From Limnohabitans sp. DM1 (GTDB lineage: Bacteria; Pseudomonadota; Gammaproteobacteria; Burkholderiales; Burkholderiaceae_C): a stretch of 64,000 nucleotides of DNA. Shown here one piece after another: positions 1 to 8,299 of the stretch. The DNA is taken from positions 24,172 through 88,171 of the forward strand of contig NZ_CXOO01000003.1 in assembly GCF_001269385.1 (NCBI RefSeq). Reading direction: 5' to 3'. How positions within the stretch are numbered: the first letter of the stretch is position 1; each line of letters starts with the position of its first letter. A model generated the notes under the pieces. It saw only the letters and a list, made by a program, of their open reading frames with translations, was not told the DNA's origin and searched no databases. A program made the position numbers and the translations under genes.

Positions 1-179
1 GCATTGATAATGACGATGAAGTCACCGGTGTCGACGTGAGGCGTGTAAATGGCCTTGTGTTTGCCGCGCAAACGGAGAGCAACTTCGCTGGCTACTCGTC
101 CGAGGACCTTGTCGGTCGCGTCAATCACAAACCACTCGTGCACGACCTCAGCGGGTTTGGCGCTGAAAGTTGTTGTCAT
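1..179 (-). CDS. rplM: 50S ribosomal protein L13, N-terminal part (runs off window)
   Basis: The minus-strand translation from the ATG at 179 begins [16 protein letters not shown] and continues with [23 protein letters not shown] and [15 protein letters not shown], the conserved opening of ribosomal protein L13, an assembly protein of the large subunit. Only the first 59 or so codons are present; the rest, and presumably rpsI, lie beyond base 1. An AAAGAG-type ribosome binding site precedes the start. It is divergent from rlmJ, with a leader of about 140 nt between its probable promoter and the start codon. Confidence 0.95.
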
Positions 180-326
180 GAGTTTTCTCTTTGAAGAAAG
201 GTTTGTCGGGCCCTTTTCCACGGTCGGTGTTCCTCTGTTGGGAACCTCTTAGGTGGGAGATTGCTTGAACCTTTTCAGGTTTGGACGTCTTCGCCGCGGG
301 GCCACAAAATCGCTGCGAAGCCCGCC

Positions 327-355
327 ATTATACGAAAAATCAAGGACTTGCAGAA
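327..355 (-). promoter_or_regulatory. Probable sigma70 promoter of rplM
   Basis: On the minus strand there is a perfect TATAAT (327-332) with 17 bp to TTCTGC (350-355), a weak -35. It lies about 150 bp upstream of the rplM start, so the transcript would have a leader of roughly 140 nt. Seen in sequence; promoter activity is inferred. Confidence 0.55.
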
Positions 356-376
356 GTTATTGGTTACCATCGACGC

Positions 377-1264
377 ATGTTCAGTTACCGACACGCTTTC
401 CACGCGGGCAACCATGCCGATGTGCTCAAACACATCACCTTGCTCGCCACCATGCGCCACCTCATGCAAAAAGAGGCCGGCATCACCCTGATCGACACCC
501 ATTCAGGAGCTGGCCTGTACCGACTGGACGGCGATTACTCCCAAAAAGGCGCCGAAGCTGAAGACGGTCTGTTCAAACTTCTGGCTGCCCTCGAAAAGCT
601 GGACAGCATCCCCGAGCCGATTGAAGATTATCTGGAACAAATCTCCAGCTTTAATCCTAACGGACAAGCCCGCGTTTACCCAGGATCGCCCTTTTTGATG
701 CAGCGCCTGATGCGTCACGAGTCGCGTGATCGCCTGCGCCTGTTTGAGCTGCACCCCACAGACAGCAAATCGCTGATGTCCAACATCGCCCAGCTGGATG
801 CGGGCCGCAGCATCACCGTCAGCCGAGAAGACGGCTTTGAGGCCCTCAAGAAACTTTTGCCGCCACCGGCATCGGCCACAGGCTCCAAGCGGGCCATGGT
901 GTTGATCGACCCCAGCTATGAGATCAAATCAGATTACAGCAAAGTCGCTAACGTCATTCAGGAATACCTCAAGCGCTTTTCGACCGGCACGTATCTGGTT
1001 TGGTACCCCATCATCCCGCGCCCCGAAGCGCACGAGCTGCCACGCCGCCTGCGCACCCTTGCCAACCAGGCTCAAAAGCCCTGGCTCAACGCCACGCTTG
1101 CCATTGGCCGCGGTCCCGGCGACGAGGGCGGTCTGGTGGCCAGCGGCATGTTCGTGATCAACCCGCCTTTCACCCTGAAGGACCAAATCCGCAAAGCACT
1201 GGACGTGGTCGGCCCTGCGCTGGCACGTGGTACAGGTAAGAGCTGGCAAGTCGAATCTTCTTGA
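377..1264 (+). CDS. rlmJ: 23S rRNA (adenine(2030)-N6)-methyltransferase RlmJ
   Basis: The protein has 295 residues, close to the family length of about 280. It starts MFSYRHAFHAGNHADVLKH, the typical RlmJ opening, so the ATG at 377 is preferred over an in-frame start 96 bp upstream. The SAM-binding region (IDTHSGAGLY, about residue 39) and the catalytic motif DPSYE (178-182, a variant of DPPYE) are visible. RlmJ methylates A2030 of 23S rRNA. It is monocistronic and divergent from rplM. GAGCGTT heptamer repeats follow its stop directly. Confidence 0.95.
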   Translation: MFSYRHAFHAGNHADVLKHITLLATMRHLMQKEAGITLIDTHSGAGLYRLDGDYSQKGAEAEDGLFKLLAALEKLDSIPEPIEDYLEQISSFNPNGQARVYPGSPFLMQRLMRHESRDRLRLFELHPTDSKSLMSNIAQLDAGRSITVSREDGFEALKKLLPPPASATGSKRAMVLIDPSYEIKSDYSKVANVIQEYLKRFSTGTYLVWYPIIPRPEAHELPRRLRTLANQAQKPWLNATLAIGRGPGDEGGLVASGMFVINPPFTLKDQIRKALDVVGPALARGTGKSWQVESS

Positions 1265-1290
1265 GCGTTGAGCGTTGGGCGTTTGAGGTT
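1262..1290 (+). repeat. GAGCGTT short direct repeats after rlmJ
   Basis: Overlapping copies of GAGCGTTG or a close variant start within the rlmJ stop codon. The same heptamer array occurs directly after the prfC stop at 12461-12485. Function unknown. Confidence 0.5.
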
Positions 1291-1371
1291 GGCCTTGAAC
1301 CCTGAACGCGGAACGCTGGGTGTTACAGCCCAAAAGACGGACTCAGGGAAAATCCTGATGCAACGGGCGAA

Positions 1372-1399
1372 AATTAACCGACCGATCGGTCGGTTAATT
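1372..1399. promoter_or_regulatory. Perfect 28-bp palindromic operator upstream of paaA
   Basis: The half-site AATTAACCGACCGA is followed directly by its exact reverse complement. A TATACT -10-like box lies at 1402-1407, so a bound dimer would cover the -35/spacer region. Betaproteobacterial paa genes are usually controlled by the TetR-family repressor PaaR, which releases on phenylacetyl-CoA; assignment to PaaR is inference, since no tetR gene is in the window. Confidence 0.75.
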
Positions 1400-1455
1400 G
1401 TTATACTACGGCCAGCGCCACGATCATTCCATCCTGTCCGGCGCGGGAGAAGCCC

Positions 1456-2484
1456 ATGTACACGCAATCCTTTAGCGTTTCCGACCAGGACGACGCGAAG
1501 TCCGCAGGCCTTAAGGCCGTCCCCAAACAAGCCAGCGCCAGCGAACAAGCGCTGCAGGCCCAATTCGACGAGCGCATCGACGCCGATGGCCGCATCGAGC
1601 CCCGCGAGTGGATGCCTGAGGCCTACCGCAAGACCTTGGTGCGCCAGATCAGCCAGCACGCCCACAGCGAAATAGTCGGCATGCTGCCCGAAGGCAACTG
1701 GATCAGCCGCGCCCCCAGCCTCAAACGCAAAGCCATTCTGATTGCCAAAGTGCAAGACGAAGCCGGCCACGGGCTCTATTTGTATAGCGCCGCAGAAACC
1801 TTGGGCACCAGCCGCGACCAAATGCTGGACGCCCTGCACAGCGGCAAGGCCAAGTACAGCTCCATCTTCAACTACCCCACCCTCAACTGGGCCGATGTGG
1901 GCGTGGTCGGCTGGCTGGTCGATGGCGCGGCCATCATGAATCAGATCCCGCTGTGCCGCTGCTCGTATGGCCCTTATGCCCGTGCCATGGTGCGCGTGTG
2001 CAAAGAAGAAAGCTTCCACCAGCGCCAAGGCTACGAAGCCCTGCTGGTCATGATGCAAGGCACGGCCGAGCAAAAAGCCATGGTGCAAGACGCCGTCAAC
2101 CGTTGGTGGTGGAAGTGCCTGGCCATGTTCGGGCCGCCCGACGCCGACAGCCCCAACAGCGCGCAAGGCATGCGCTGGGGCATCAAGCGCATCAGCAACG
2201 ACGACCTGCGCCAGAAGTTTGTGGACGCCACCGTGCCACAAGCCAAGGTGCTGGGCGTGACCCTGCCCGACCCCGACCTGAAATGGAACGAAGAGCGCCA
2301 AGCCCACGACTACGGCCAGATCGACTGGGACGAGTTCTGGGCCACGGTGAACGGCAACGGCCCCTGCAACAAGGAACGTCTGGGCACCCGCGTCAAGGCC
2401 TGGAACGACGGCGCCTGGGTGCGCGAAGCGGCTCTGGCCCACGCCAAGAAACAACAAGCGCGTCAACTGAAGGAAGCAGCATGA
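1456..2484 (+). CDS. paaA: 1,2-phenylacetyl-CoA epoxidase catalytic subunit PaaA
   Basis: This 342-residue protein is the catalytic alpha subunit of the multicomponent PaaABCE oxygenase, which epoxidises phenylacetyl-CoA in aerobic phenylacetate catabolism. The ferritin-like di-iron ligands are visible: HSEIVG (E72), DEAGH (101-105) and KEESFH (183-188). GGGAGAAG precedes the ATG. Its stop overlaps the paaB start (ATGA), indicating translational coupling. It is the first gene of paaABCDE, downstream of the 28-bp palindrome. Confidence 0.97.
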   Translation: MYTQSFSVSDQDDAKSAGLKAVPKQASASEQALQAQFDERIDADGRIEPREWMPEAYRKTLVRQISQHAHSEIVGMLPEGNWISRAPSLKRKAILIAKVQDEAGHGLYLYSAAETLGTSRDQMLDALHSGKAKYSSIFNYPTLNWADVGVVGWLVDGAAIMNQIPLCRCSYGPYARAMVRVCKEESFHQRQGYEALLVMMQGTAEQKAMVQDAVNRWWWKCLAMFGPPDADSPNSAQGMRWGIKRISNDDLRQKFVDATVPQAKVLGVTLPDPDLKWNEERQAHDYGQIDWDEFWATVNGNGPCNKERLGTRVKAWNDGAWVREAALAHAKKQQARQLKEAA

Positions 2485-2777
2485 GCACACCCGCACTCAA
2501 GGAATGGCCCCTCTGGGAAGTTTTTGTCCGCAGCAAGCAGGGCCTGGAGCACAAACACTGCGGCAGCCTGCACGCGTCTGACGCCCAACACGCGCTGCAG
2601 ATGGCCCGTGACGTCTACACCCGCCGCCAGGAAGGCGTGAGCATCTGGGTGGTCCCCTCGGCCACCATCTCGGCCAGCGAGCCCAACGACAAGAGCGAAT
2701 TCTTCGAACCCGCCAGCGACAAGGTGTACCGACACCCCACCTTCTACCAAATCCCCGACGAAGTCGGTCACATGTGA
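2481..2777 (+). CDS. paaB: Phenylacetyl-CoA epoxidase subunit PaaB
   Basis: This 98-residue protein has the PaaB pattern [20 protein letters not shown], then [16 protein letters not shown] and a C-terminal [14 protein letters not shown]. PaaB is a small structural subunit that bridges PaaA/PaaC heterodimers. It overlaps paaA by 4 nt. A gap of about 107 bp follows before paaC, wider than elsewhere in the operon. Confidence 0.95.
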   Translation: MSTPALKEWPLWEVFVRSKQGLEHKHCGSLHASDAQHALQMARDVYTRRQEGVSIWVVPSATISASEPNDKSEFFEPASDKVYRHPTFYQIPDEVGHM

Positions 2778-2884
2778 ACGGCTACTGCGAAGGCTTCGTG
2801 CAGCGTTGCGGCGGTTCGCCGTGCGCTTCGCTTCTAGCACTGTCTTCGCCGCCGCGCCTTGCCTGAAACCTTCTCGCTACCCCT

Positions 2885-3667
2885 ATGAATGCTCCAACTG
2901 AATATCTATTGCACCTTGCCGACAACGCCCTGATCCTCGGTCAGCGCAATGCCGAATGGTGCGGCCACGGCCCCATCCTCGAGGAAGACATTGCGTTGTC
3001 CAACAACAGCCTCGACCTGATCGGTCAAGCCCGCATGTTGTACCAACACGCTGCAGCGCAAATCGGAAACGGAGCGACCGAAGACACCTTGGCGTATTTC
3101 CGCGACGTGCCAGATTTTCGCAACTACACCCTGTGCGAATTACCCCACATGCCGTTGATGACCGCCACCTCGGCTGGCGATCGCGATTTTGCGATGACCA
3201 TCGTGCGCAACGTCCTCTACAGCAGCCTGATGGTGCTGGTGTGGGACCAGCTGCAAAATTCCAAAGACGCGCAACTGGCCGCGATCGCCGCCAAGTCGCT
3301 CAAGGAAGTGCGCTACCACCTGCGCCACTCACGCGACTGGCTGGTACGCTTGGGCGACGGCACCGAACGGTCACACGCCAAGGCACAAACCGCGATCGAC
3401 CAGCTGCTGCCCTACACACAAGAATTCTGGAGCGCCAGCCCGCAAGAAGCAGCGGCCCTTGCCAACGGCACCGGCATCGACATGGCCGCGCTGCAAGCGG
3501 ACTGGAACCGCATCGTGGATGAGGCCCTTCAAGAGGCCACGCTGCAACGACCCGCTGCAGGCGGCTTTGTGCCCACAGGCAAGCAAGGCATCCACTCGGA
3601 ACATCTGGGCTTCGTGCTGGCCGAAATGCAAAGCCTGGCGCGACAGCACCCGGGCGCCACTTGGTAA
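2885..3667 (+). CDS. paaC: Phenylacetyl-CoA epoxidase structural subunit PaaC
   Basis: This 260-residue ferritin-fold subunit contains YLLHLADNALILGQRNAEWCG near the N-terminus and KSLKEVRYHLRHSRDWLVRLGDG in the middle, both typical of PaaC. It pairs with PaaA; the PaaC di-iron site is degenerate and the subunit is structural. Part of paaABCDE. Confidence 0.95.
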   Translation: MNAPTEYLLHLADNALILGQRNAEWCGHGPILEEDIALSNNSLDLIGQARMLYQHAAAQIGNGATEDTLAYFRDVPDFRNYTLCELPHMPLMTATSAGDRDFAMTIVRNVLYSSLMVLVWDQLQNSKDAQLAAIAAKSLKEVRYHLRHSRDWLVRLGDGTERSHAKAQTAIDQLLPYTQEFWSASPQEAAALANGTGIDMAALQADWNRIVDEALQEATLQRPAAGGFVPTGKQGIHSEHLGFVLAEMQSLARQHPGATW

Positions 3668-3682
3668 ACCTGCTGGGCCACC

Positions 3683-4261
3683 ATGACCACACCGACCCTC
3701 ACAGCCAGCGCAGCAGAACAGCCACAGGATCGCCACGCTTCACTCGCGATGACGGACACTGAACAACGCGCCTGGGCCCTGCTCGAACACCTGAGCGACC
3801 CGGAAATCCCCGTGGTTTCGCTGCGCGAGCTGGGCATCCTGCGTGACGTGCGCGAGGGCGCTTCAGGGCTGGAAGTGGTCATCACCCCCACCTACAGCGG
3901 CTGCCCCGCCATGGGTCAGATCGAAGACGACGTGAAAACCGCGCTGGCTACAGGCGGCTTGCAAGCCACAGTGGTCACGCAACTGGCCCCCGCCTGGACC
4001 ACCGACTGGATGACCGAGACCGCACGCGAAAAACTGCGGGCCTATGGCATTGCACCACCACACGCCTGCGCCAGCACGCCATCGGGTGCGGCCAGCGTGG
4101 TGCAGTTCGCCGCACGCGGGCCCCAGGTCCAAGTGGTCAACTGCCCGCAATGCGGCTCAGCCAACACCACCGAAACCTCCCATTTCGGCTCCACAGCCTG
4201 CAAGGCCCTGTACAGGTGCCTCGACTGCATGGAACCGTTCGACTACTTCAAACCCTACTGA
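3683..4261 (+). CDS. paaD: PaaD, Fe-S/metal maturation factor of phenylacetyl-CoA epoxidase
   Basis: The 192-residue protein has a MIP18/DUF59 domain (LSDPEIPVVSLRELGILRDV, then TYSGCPAMG) and a C-terminal zinc-ribbon-like region with NCPQCGS and CLDC. PaaD is thought to help mature the oxygenase. The first 22 codons (RHASLAMTDTE region) look like the translation of a dispersed GC-rich repeat, so a start at 3749 (MTDTEQRAW) is possible; neither site has a strong ribosome binding site. Confidence 0.92.
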   Translation: MTTPTLTASAAEQPQDRHASLAMTDTEQRAWALLEHLSDPEIPVVSLRELGILRDVREGASGLEVVITPTYSGCPAMGQIEDDVKTALATGGLQATVVTQLAPAWTTDWMTETAREKLRAYGIAPPHACASTPSGAASVVQFAARGPQVQVVNCPQCGSANTTETSHFGSTACKALYRCLDCMEPFDYFKPY

Positions 4262-4282
4262 ACCGAAAAAGAGCGAACCATC

Positions 4283-5374
4283 ATGCGCTTTCATGACTTG
4301 ACAGTTTCACGCGTCACGCCCGAAGCCGCTGGCGCCGTGGTCATCACCCTGGGCGTGCCGAGCGATCTGCGTTCGCAGTTCGACTTCCAGCCCGGCCAGT
4401 TCCTCACCGTGCGGGCAGAGATCCAAGGCGCCGACGTGCGCCGCAGCTACTCCATCAGCTCGGCACGCAGCCAACTGCAGCGAGGCGAGTTGGAGCTGGG
4501 CATTCGCCCTGTGGAAGGCGGCGTGTTCTCCAACTGGGCTGCCAGCCAACTCAAAGCAGGCGACACCCTGCGCGTGATGCCACCCGATGGCCGCTTCACC
4601 GTGCAAAAGCAGCGCGCCATCCACCGCGTGGGTTTTGCCGCCGGCTCGGGCATCACCCCCATCCTGTCGATTTTGGCCAGCACCCTGGAAGATCAGCCCG
4701 AATCCAAATTCACTCTGGTCTACGGCAACCGCCGCATGGACAGCGTGATGTTCAACGAAGCGCTGCAGGACCTCAAAGACCGCTACCCCTCGCGCCTGAC
4801 GCTGATCCACATCCTCTCGCGCCAGGCGCAAGAGGTGCCCCTGCTCGAAGGCCGCATCGACGCGGGCAAAGTGCGCGCCATCATCGACGCCTTCCTGCCC
4901 GTAGGCAGCATGGACGAAGTCTTCATCTGCGGCCCCGAAGCCATGATCGAAGAGACCGAGAAAACCCTGCTGGATGCTGGCGTCAAGTCCGACCGCATCC
5001 GCACCGAACGCTTCACCTCACCCACACTCGAGGCCCTGAGCCCCGAGCAGAAAGCGAAGGCCGTGCTCGGTCACAAAGCCACGCGCGATGGCGGTGAAGT
5101 GCAGCTCACAGTGGTGCTCGACGGCAAGCCCTACGACATGCCGATGAACCGGAACGAAAAAATCCTCGACATCGCCCTGGCCATGGGCCTGGACCTGCCC
5201 TACTCATGCAAGGGCGGCGTGTGCTGCACCTGCCGCTGCAAAGTGACAGAAGGCACGACAGTGATGGACAAAAACTTCACCCTCGAAAAGCCCGAAGTCG
5301 ATCAAGGCTTCGTGCTGTCCTGCCAAGCCCGGCCCACCAGCGGCCGCGTGGTGGTGAGCTTCGACGAACGCTGA
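4283..5374 (+). CDS. paaE: Phenylacetyl-CoA epoxidase reductase subunit PaaE
   Basis: This 363-residue electron-transfer subunit has an N-terminal ferredoxin-NADP reductase-like part (RSYSIS at 54-59 for FAD; GSGITPI and ICGPEAMI for nucleotide) and a C-terminal plant-type [2Fe-2S] ferredoxin with cysteines 309, 314, 317 and 347. It passes electrons from NADPH to PaaA. It is the last gene of the operon, with no paaZ, paaG or paaK following. Confidence 0.96.
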   Translation: MRFHDLTVSRVTPEAAGAVVITLGVPSDLRSQFDFQPGQFLTVRAEIQGADVRRSYSISSARSQLQRGELELGIRPVEGGVFSNWAASQLKAGDTLRVMPPDGRFTVQKQRAIHRVGFAAGSGITPILSILASTLEDQPESKFTLVYGNRRMDSVMFNEALQDLKDRYPSRLTLIHILSRQAQEVPLLEGRIDAGKVRAIIDAFLPVGSMDEVFICGPEAMIEETEKTLLDAGVKSDRIRTERFTSPTLEALSPEQKAKAVLGHKATRDGGEVQLTVVLDGKPYDMPMNRNEKILDIALAMGLDLPYSCKGGVCCTCRCKVTEGTTVMDKNFTLEKPEVDQGFVLSCQARPTSGRVVVSFDER

Positions 5375-5531
5375 AGACAGCCCATATCGGGGTTGAAATC
5401 GGGGTTGATGTCGACTCTGTTGCCGCCGACCTACAAATACACGGCCCCGTTGGCCGGCACCGCCAGGTCCGACTTGCGTGGATTGGGTGCAGGCTGCTTG
5501 TTGGGCTATCGCCGACAGCAGGGCTAGACCC

Positions 5532-6128
5532 TCAATACCGATAGCCCACGCCCACGGCATACAGCATGGGGTCCACCTTCAGCTCGCCAATGCGAACGCC
5601 ATGGTTGTAAACGTTGGTGCTGATGTAGACCTTCTTGATGTCAAAATTGATCGACCAGTTTTTGTCAAGCGGAATGTCCACACCCGCTTGCAGGGCGCCA
5701 CCCCATTGATCACGGTTCAAACTCAGGCCGGGTGGCAGACTCACACCCGTGAACTTGGTGTAATTGATACCCGCTCCGACGTAAGGTTTAAAACCCTGCA
5801 TGTCGGTGAAGTGGTACTGCAGCAGCAAAGTGGGGGGCAGATGGCGAAACGAGCCGATCTGTGAATTGTTGGAATACACCCGCTGGGTCTGAGGGGTGGT
5901 CAAGACCAGCTCGGCCGCCACGTTTTTGGAGTAGAAGTAGGTGAAATCCAGCTCACCAAAGGTCTTGTTATTGATGGACAAACCCAAGCCTGTAGAGTCG
6001 CTGTTGGTGCTATCCAGATTGACCACACGGGCACGCACAAGCCAGGGGCCTTCGCCGGAAGCCTGCGCCATGACCGAGCCCACAGAACATGCGGCCATGG
6101 CCGCAACGAGCAAGATTTTCTTTTGCAT
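5532..6128 (-). CDS. OmpW family outer membrane protein
   Basis: The 198-residue protein starts with a clear signal peptide (MQKKILLVAAMAACS... MAQA) after AAGGAGTGTCAC. The mature part reads as an OmpW-type 8-stranded beta barrel: GPWLVRARVVNLDS, then GLGLSINNKTFGELDFTYFY, PPTLLLQYHF, YVGAGINYT, and a terminal aromatic (GVGYRY) as expected for BAM recognition. OmpW proteins form narrow hydrophobic channels. It converges on paaE; a link to aromatic uptake is speculation. Confidence 0.85.
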   Translation of the reverse strand: MQKKILLVAAMAACSVGSVMAQASGEGPWLVRARVVNLDSTNSDSTGLGLSINNKTFGELDFTYFYSKNVAAELVLTTPQTQRVYSNNSQIGSFRHLPPTLLLQYHFTDMQGFKPYVGAGINYTKFTGVSLPPGLSLNRDQWGGALQAGVDIPLDKNWSINFDIKKVYISTNVYNHGVRIGELKVDPMLYAVGVGYRY

Positions 6129-6294
6129 GTGACACTCCTTAGGTGATCGAGAGAAACGCCTCTCCATGCCATTGGAAGTCTTCAGGTGTTCAGACCCTGT
6201 GAGCTGGTTCACACTGTGCCAATTGGCAACAGTGCTCAGCCATGTGCTTTGCCCATCATCAACAAATTAGGGCATTCCCCACTTTGTGTGCACG

Positions 6295-7128
6295 TCATAA
6301 CCGACGCACAATTTCCATTGTGGCTGCGCTTTGGTTCATGGTGTAGAAATGCACGGATGGCACACCCGCCGTAATCAACTGGTCACACAGATCAGTCACC
6401 ACATCCAGGCCAAACGCCTTGATAGAGGCCAGGTCATCCCCAAAGCCTTGCAGGCGCAAACGTATCCAGCGCGGAATTTCCGCCCCGCACGCATCCGAAA
6501 AGCGCAGCAACTGGGAAGAACTGGTGATCGGCATGATGCCAGGCACCACCGGCACGTCCACTCCCAGCTTGTGCACATCATCTACAAAGCGAAAGTAGGC
6601 GTCGCTGTTGTAGAAATACTGGGTGATGGCCGAGTTGGCTCCGGCCTTGACCTTGGTGGAAAAGGCCTGCAAATCGGCTTCGGGCGACTTGGCCTGCGGA
6701 TGCACCTCGGGGTAAGCAGCCACCTCGATGTGGAAGTCATCGCCCGTCTCGGCGCGGATGAAGGCCACCAGATCGCTCGCGTAGTGGAACTCGCCGCCCG
6801 CCCCATAGCCGCTGGGCAAATCGCCGCGCAAAGCCACCAAGCGCTTGACGCCCATGGCCTTGAGCGTGGCCAACTCTTCGCGCACCGAAGCCTTGGTCGC
6901 GCCAATGCACGAAAAGTGCGAAGCGGCTGCGACGCCCTCGCTCAGGATAGCGCTCACGGTGGAGAAGGTGCCTTCTTGCGTCGATCCGCCTGCGCCATAA
7001 GTGACCGAGCAAAACTCGGGTTTCAAAGCGTAAAGCTGCTGTCGAACAGCGCGCAATTTTTCGACGCCTTCAGGCGTCTTGGGTGGAAAAAATTCAAGAC
7101 TGATGGGCAGTTTCAAACCAGACATCAC
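6295..7128 (-). CDS. metF: Methylenetetrahydrofolate reductase MetF
   Basis: This 277-residue flavoprotein reduces 5,10-methylene-THF to 5-methyl-THF, the methyl donor for methionine synthesis. Diagnostic motifs are ISLEFFPPKTPEG with catalytic Glu12, SVTYGAGGST, LRGDLPSG, and IPRWIRLRLQ. It lies 15 bp downstream of the TlyA-type gene and in the same direction as ahcY, so it may share the SAH-riboswitch transcript. Confidence 0.96.
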   Translation of the reverse strand: MMSGLKLPISLEFFPPKTPEGVEKLRAVRQQLYALKPEFCSVTYGAGGSTQEGTFSTVSAILSEGVAAASHFSCIGATKASVREELATLKAMGVKRLVALRGDLPSGYGAGGEFHYASDLVAFIRAETGDDFHIEVAAYPEVHPQAKSPEADLQAFSTKVKAGANSAITQYFYNSDAYFRFVDDVHKLGVDVPVVPGIMPITSSSQLLRFSDACGAEIPRWIRLRLQGFGDDLASIKAFGLDVVTDLCDQLITAGVPSVHFYTMNQSAATMEIVRRL

Positions 7129-7143
7129 AACACCTTCAAAAAT

Positions 7144-7992
7144 TCAATAGTCGTTAGCCTTGGCATAGGCCTTGGCGGCCAGATCGGCCTCGTGCGCCAC
7201 GCGCGTGGCCTCGCGCGCGGGCAACACCGCAGCGGGGTCAGGCCAGCAGGCTTGCACAAAAAACTCGTGGTTGCCGTCACCCCCCGCAATCGGGCTGTTC
7301 AGCCAGGCCGTCACTTTCATGCCCAATTCGGTCAGTGCCGTGCGGACGCGGTTTTCGATGAAAGGGTAATAGCTGTCGTCTTTGACGATGCCGCCCTTAC
7401 CCACTTGGCCCGGTTGCAGCTCAAACTGGGGTTTGACCAGCATCAGCAACTGGCCCGTGGGTTTGAGCAAATGCACCACGCCCGGCAACACCAGCGTGAG
7501 CGAGATGAAGGACACATCGCCCACCATCAGGTCAAAGCCTTTCAGCGCATCGGGAATGCGTTCGTCGCCGGGCTCCAACTCGCGGGCGTTGACGCCTTCA
7601 ATGCAAACCACTCGCTCGTCCTCACGAATGCGCGGGTGCACTTGGGCATGGCCCACGTCAATGCCCACCACCTCGGCCGCGCCGTGCTGCAGCAAGCAGT
7701 CGGTGAAACCGCCCGTACTCTGGCCCACATCGAGGCAACGCAAACCATCGACCTGAACGCCCGTGGCCTTCAAGGCGCCTTCGAGCTTGAGGCCGCCACG
7801 CGAGACGTAGCGCGACTCGGCGTCGTCGAGCAACTCCAGAGCTGCGCTCTCGGGCACCTCGTCGCGGTTTTTGACGACGGTGCGCCAAACGCCGTCAGGC
7901 TGCTGCCACTTCACCCCCCCAGCAATCAGTCGCTGGGCTTGAGAGCGAGAAGCGGCCAGGCCACGTTCGACGAGAAGTTGATCAATGCGCAT
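7144..7992 (-). CDS. TlyA family rRNA (cytidine-2'-O)-methyltransferase
   Basis: The 282-residue protein has an N-terminal S4 RNA-binding domain (MRIDQLLVERGLAASRSQAQ) and an FtsJ-like SAM methyltransferase domain with CLDVGQSTGGFTD at about residue 88 and MVGDVSFISL later. The family was first annotated as hemolysin A but methylates ribosomal RNA. It sits between ahcY and metF. Substrate and cytotoxicity are not evident from sequence. Confidence 0.88.
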   Translation of the reverse strand: MRIDQLLVERGLAASRSQAQRLIAGGVKWQQPDGVWRTVVKNRDEVPESAALELLDDAESRYVSRGGLKLEGALKATGVQVDGLRCLDVGQSTGGFTDCLLQHGAAEVVGIDVGHAQVHPRIREDERVVCIEGVNARELEPGDERIPDALKGFDLMVGDVSFISLTLVLPGVVHLLKPTGQLLMLVKPQFELQPGQVGKGGIVKDDSYYPFIENRVRTALTELGMKVTAWLNSPIAGGDGNHEFFVQACWPDPAAVLPAREATRVAHEADLAAKAYAKANDY

Positions 7993-8008
7993 GTATTCAG
8001 CGATCCCT

Positions 8009-8290
8009 TGTAGGAGCCAGCCCTGCTGGCGATTGAGGCATAGGTGGTCTGCGACTGATCGCTTGCAGGCAAGCTACTACAGGACGGTGGTCTTTGTAGG
8101 AGCCAGTCCTGCTGGCGATGAGGGCACAGGTGGTCTGCGACTGATCGCTTGCAGGCAAGCTCCTACAGGACGGTGATCTTTGTAGGAGCCAGCCCTGCTG
8201 GCGATGAGGGCACAGGTGGTCTGCGACTGATCGCTTGCAGGCAAGCTCCTACAAGACCGTGATCTTTGTAGGAGCCAGCCCTGCTGGCGA
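8009..8290. repeat. 86-bp tandem REP/BIME array (REP family 1), 3.3 copies
   Basis: TGTAGGAGCCAG starts occur at 8009, 8095, 8181 and 8267, an exact 86-bp period. Each unit pairs a REP hairpin (GCCAGCCCTGCTGGC) with a second inverted REP (ATCGCTTGCAGGCAAGCT then CCTACA). The final copy is partial and ends 10 bp from the ahcY stop. Copies are nearly identical. The same REP type recurs at 34249-34320, 34370-34447 and 36921-36994. Confidence 0.9.
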
Positions 8291-8299
8291 AACAGCGCA

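Noticed and set aside
1072..2496. 474-codon open frame on the minus strand
   Set aside because: It lies antisense to paaA and the end of rlmJ, and its composition reflects GC-rich third-position bias of the real genes; no family recognised.
6331..8013. 560-codon open frame on the plus strand
   Set aside because: Runs antisense over both metF and the TlyA-type gene.
8009..8290. Possible CRISPR array
   Set aside because: The tandem unit is a continuous 86-bp repeat with no unique spacers, made of REP hairpins; no cas genes nearby.
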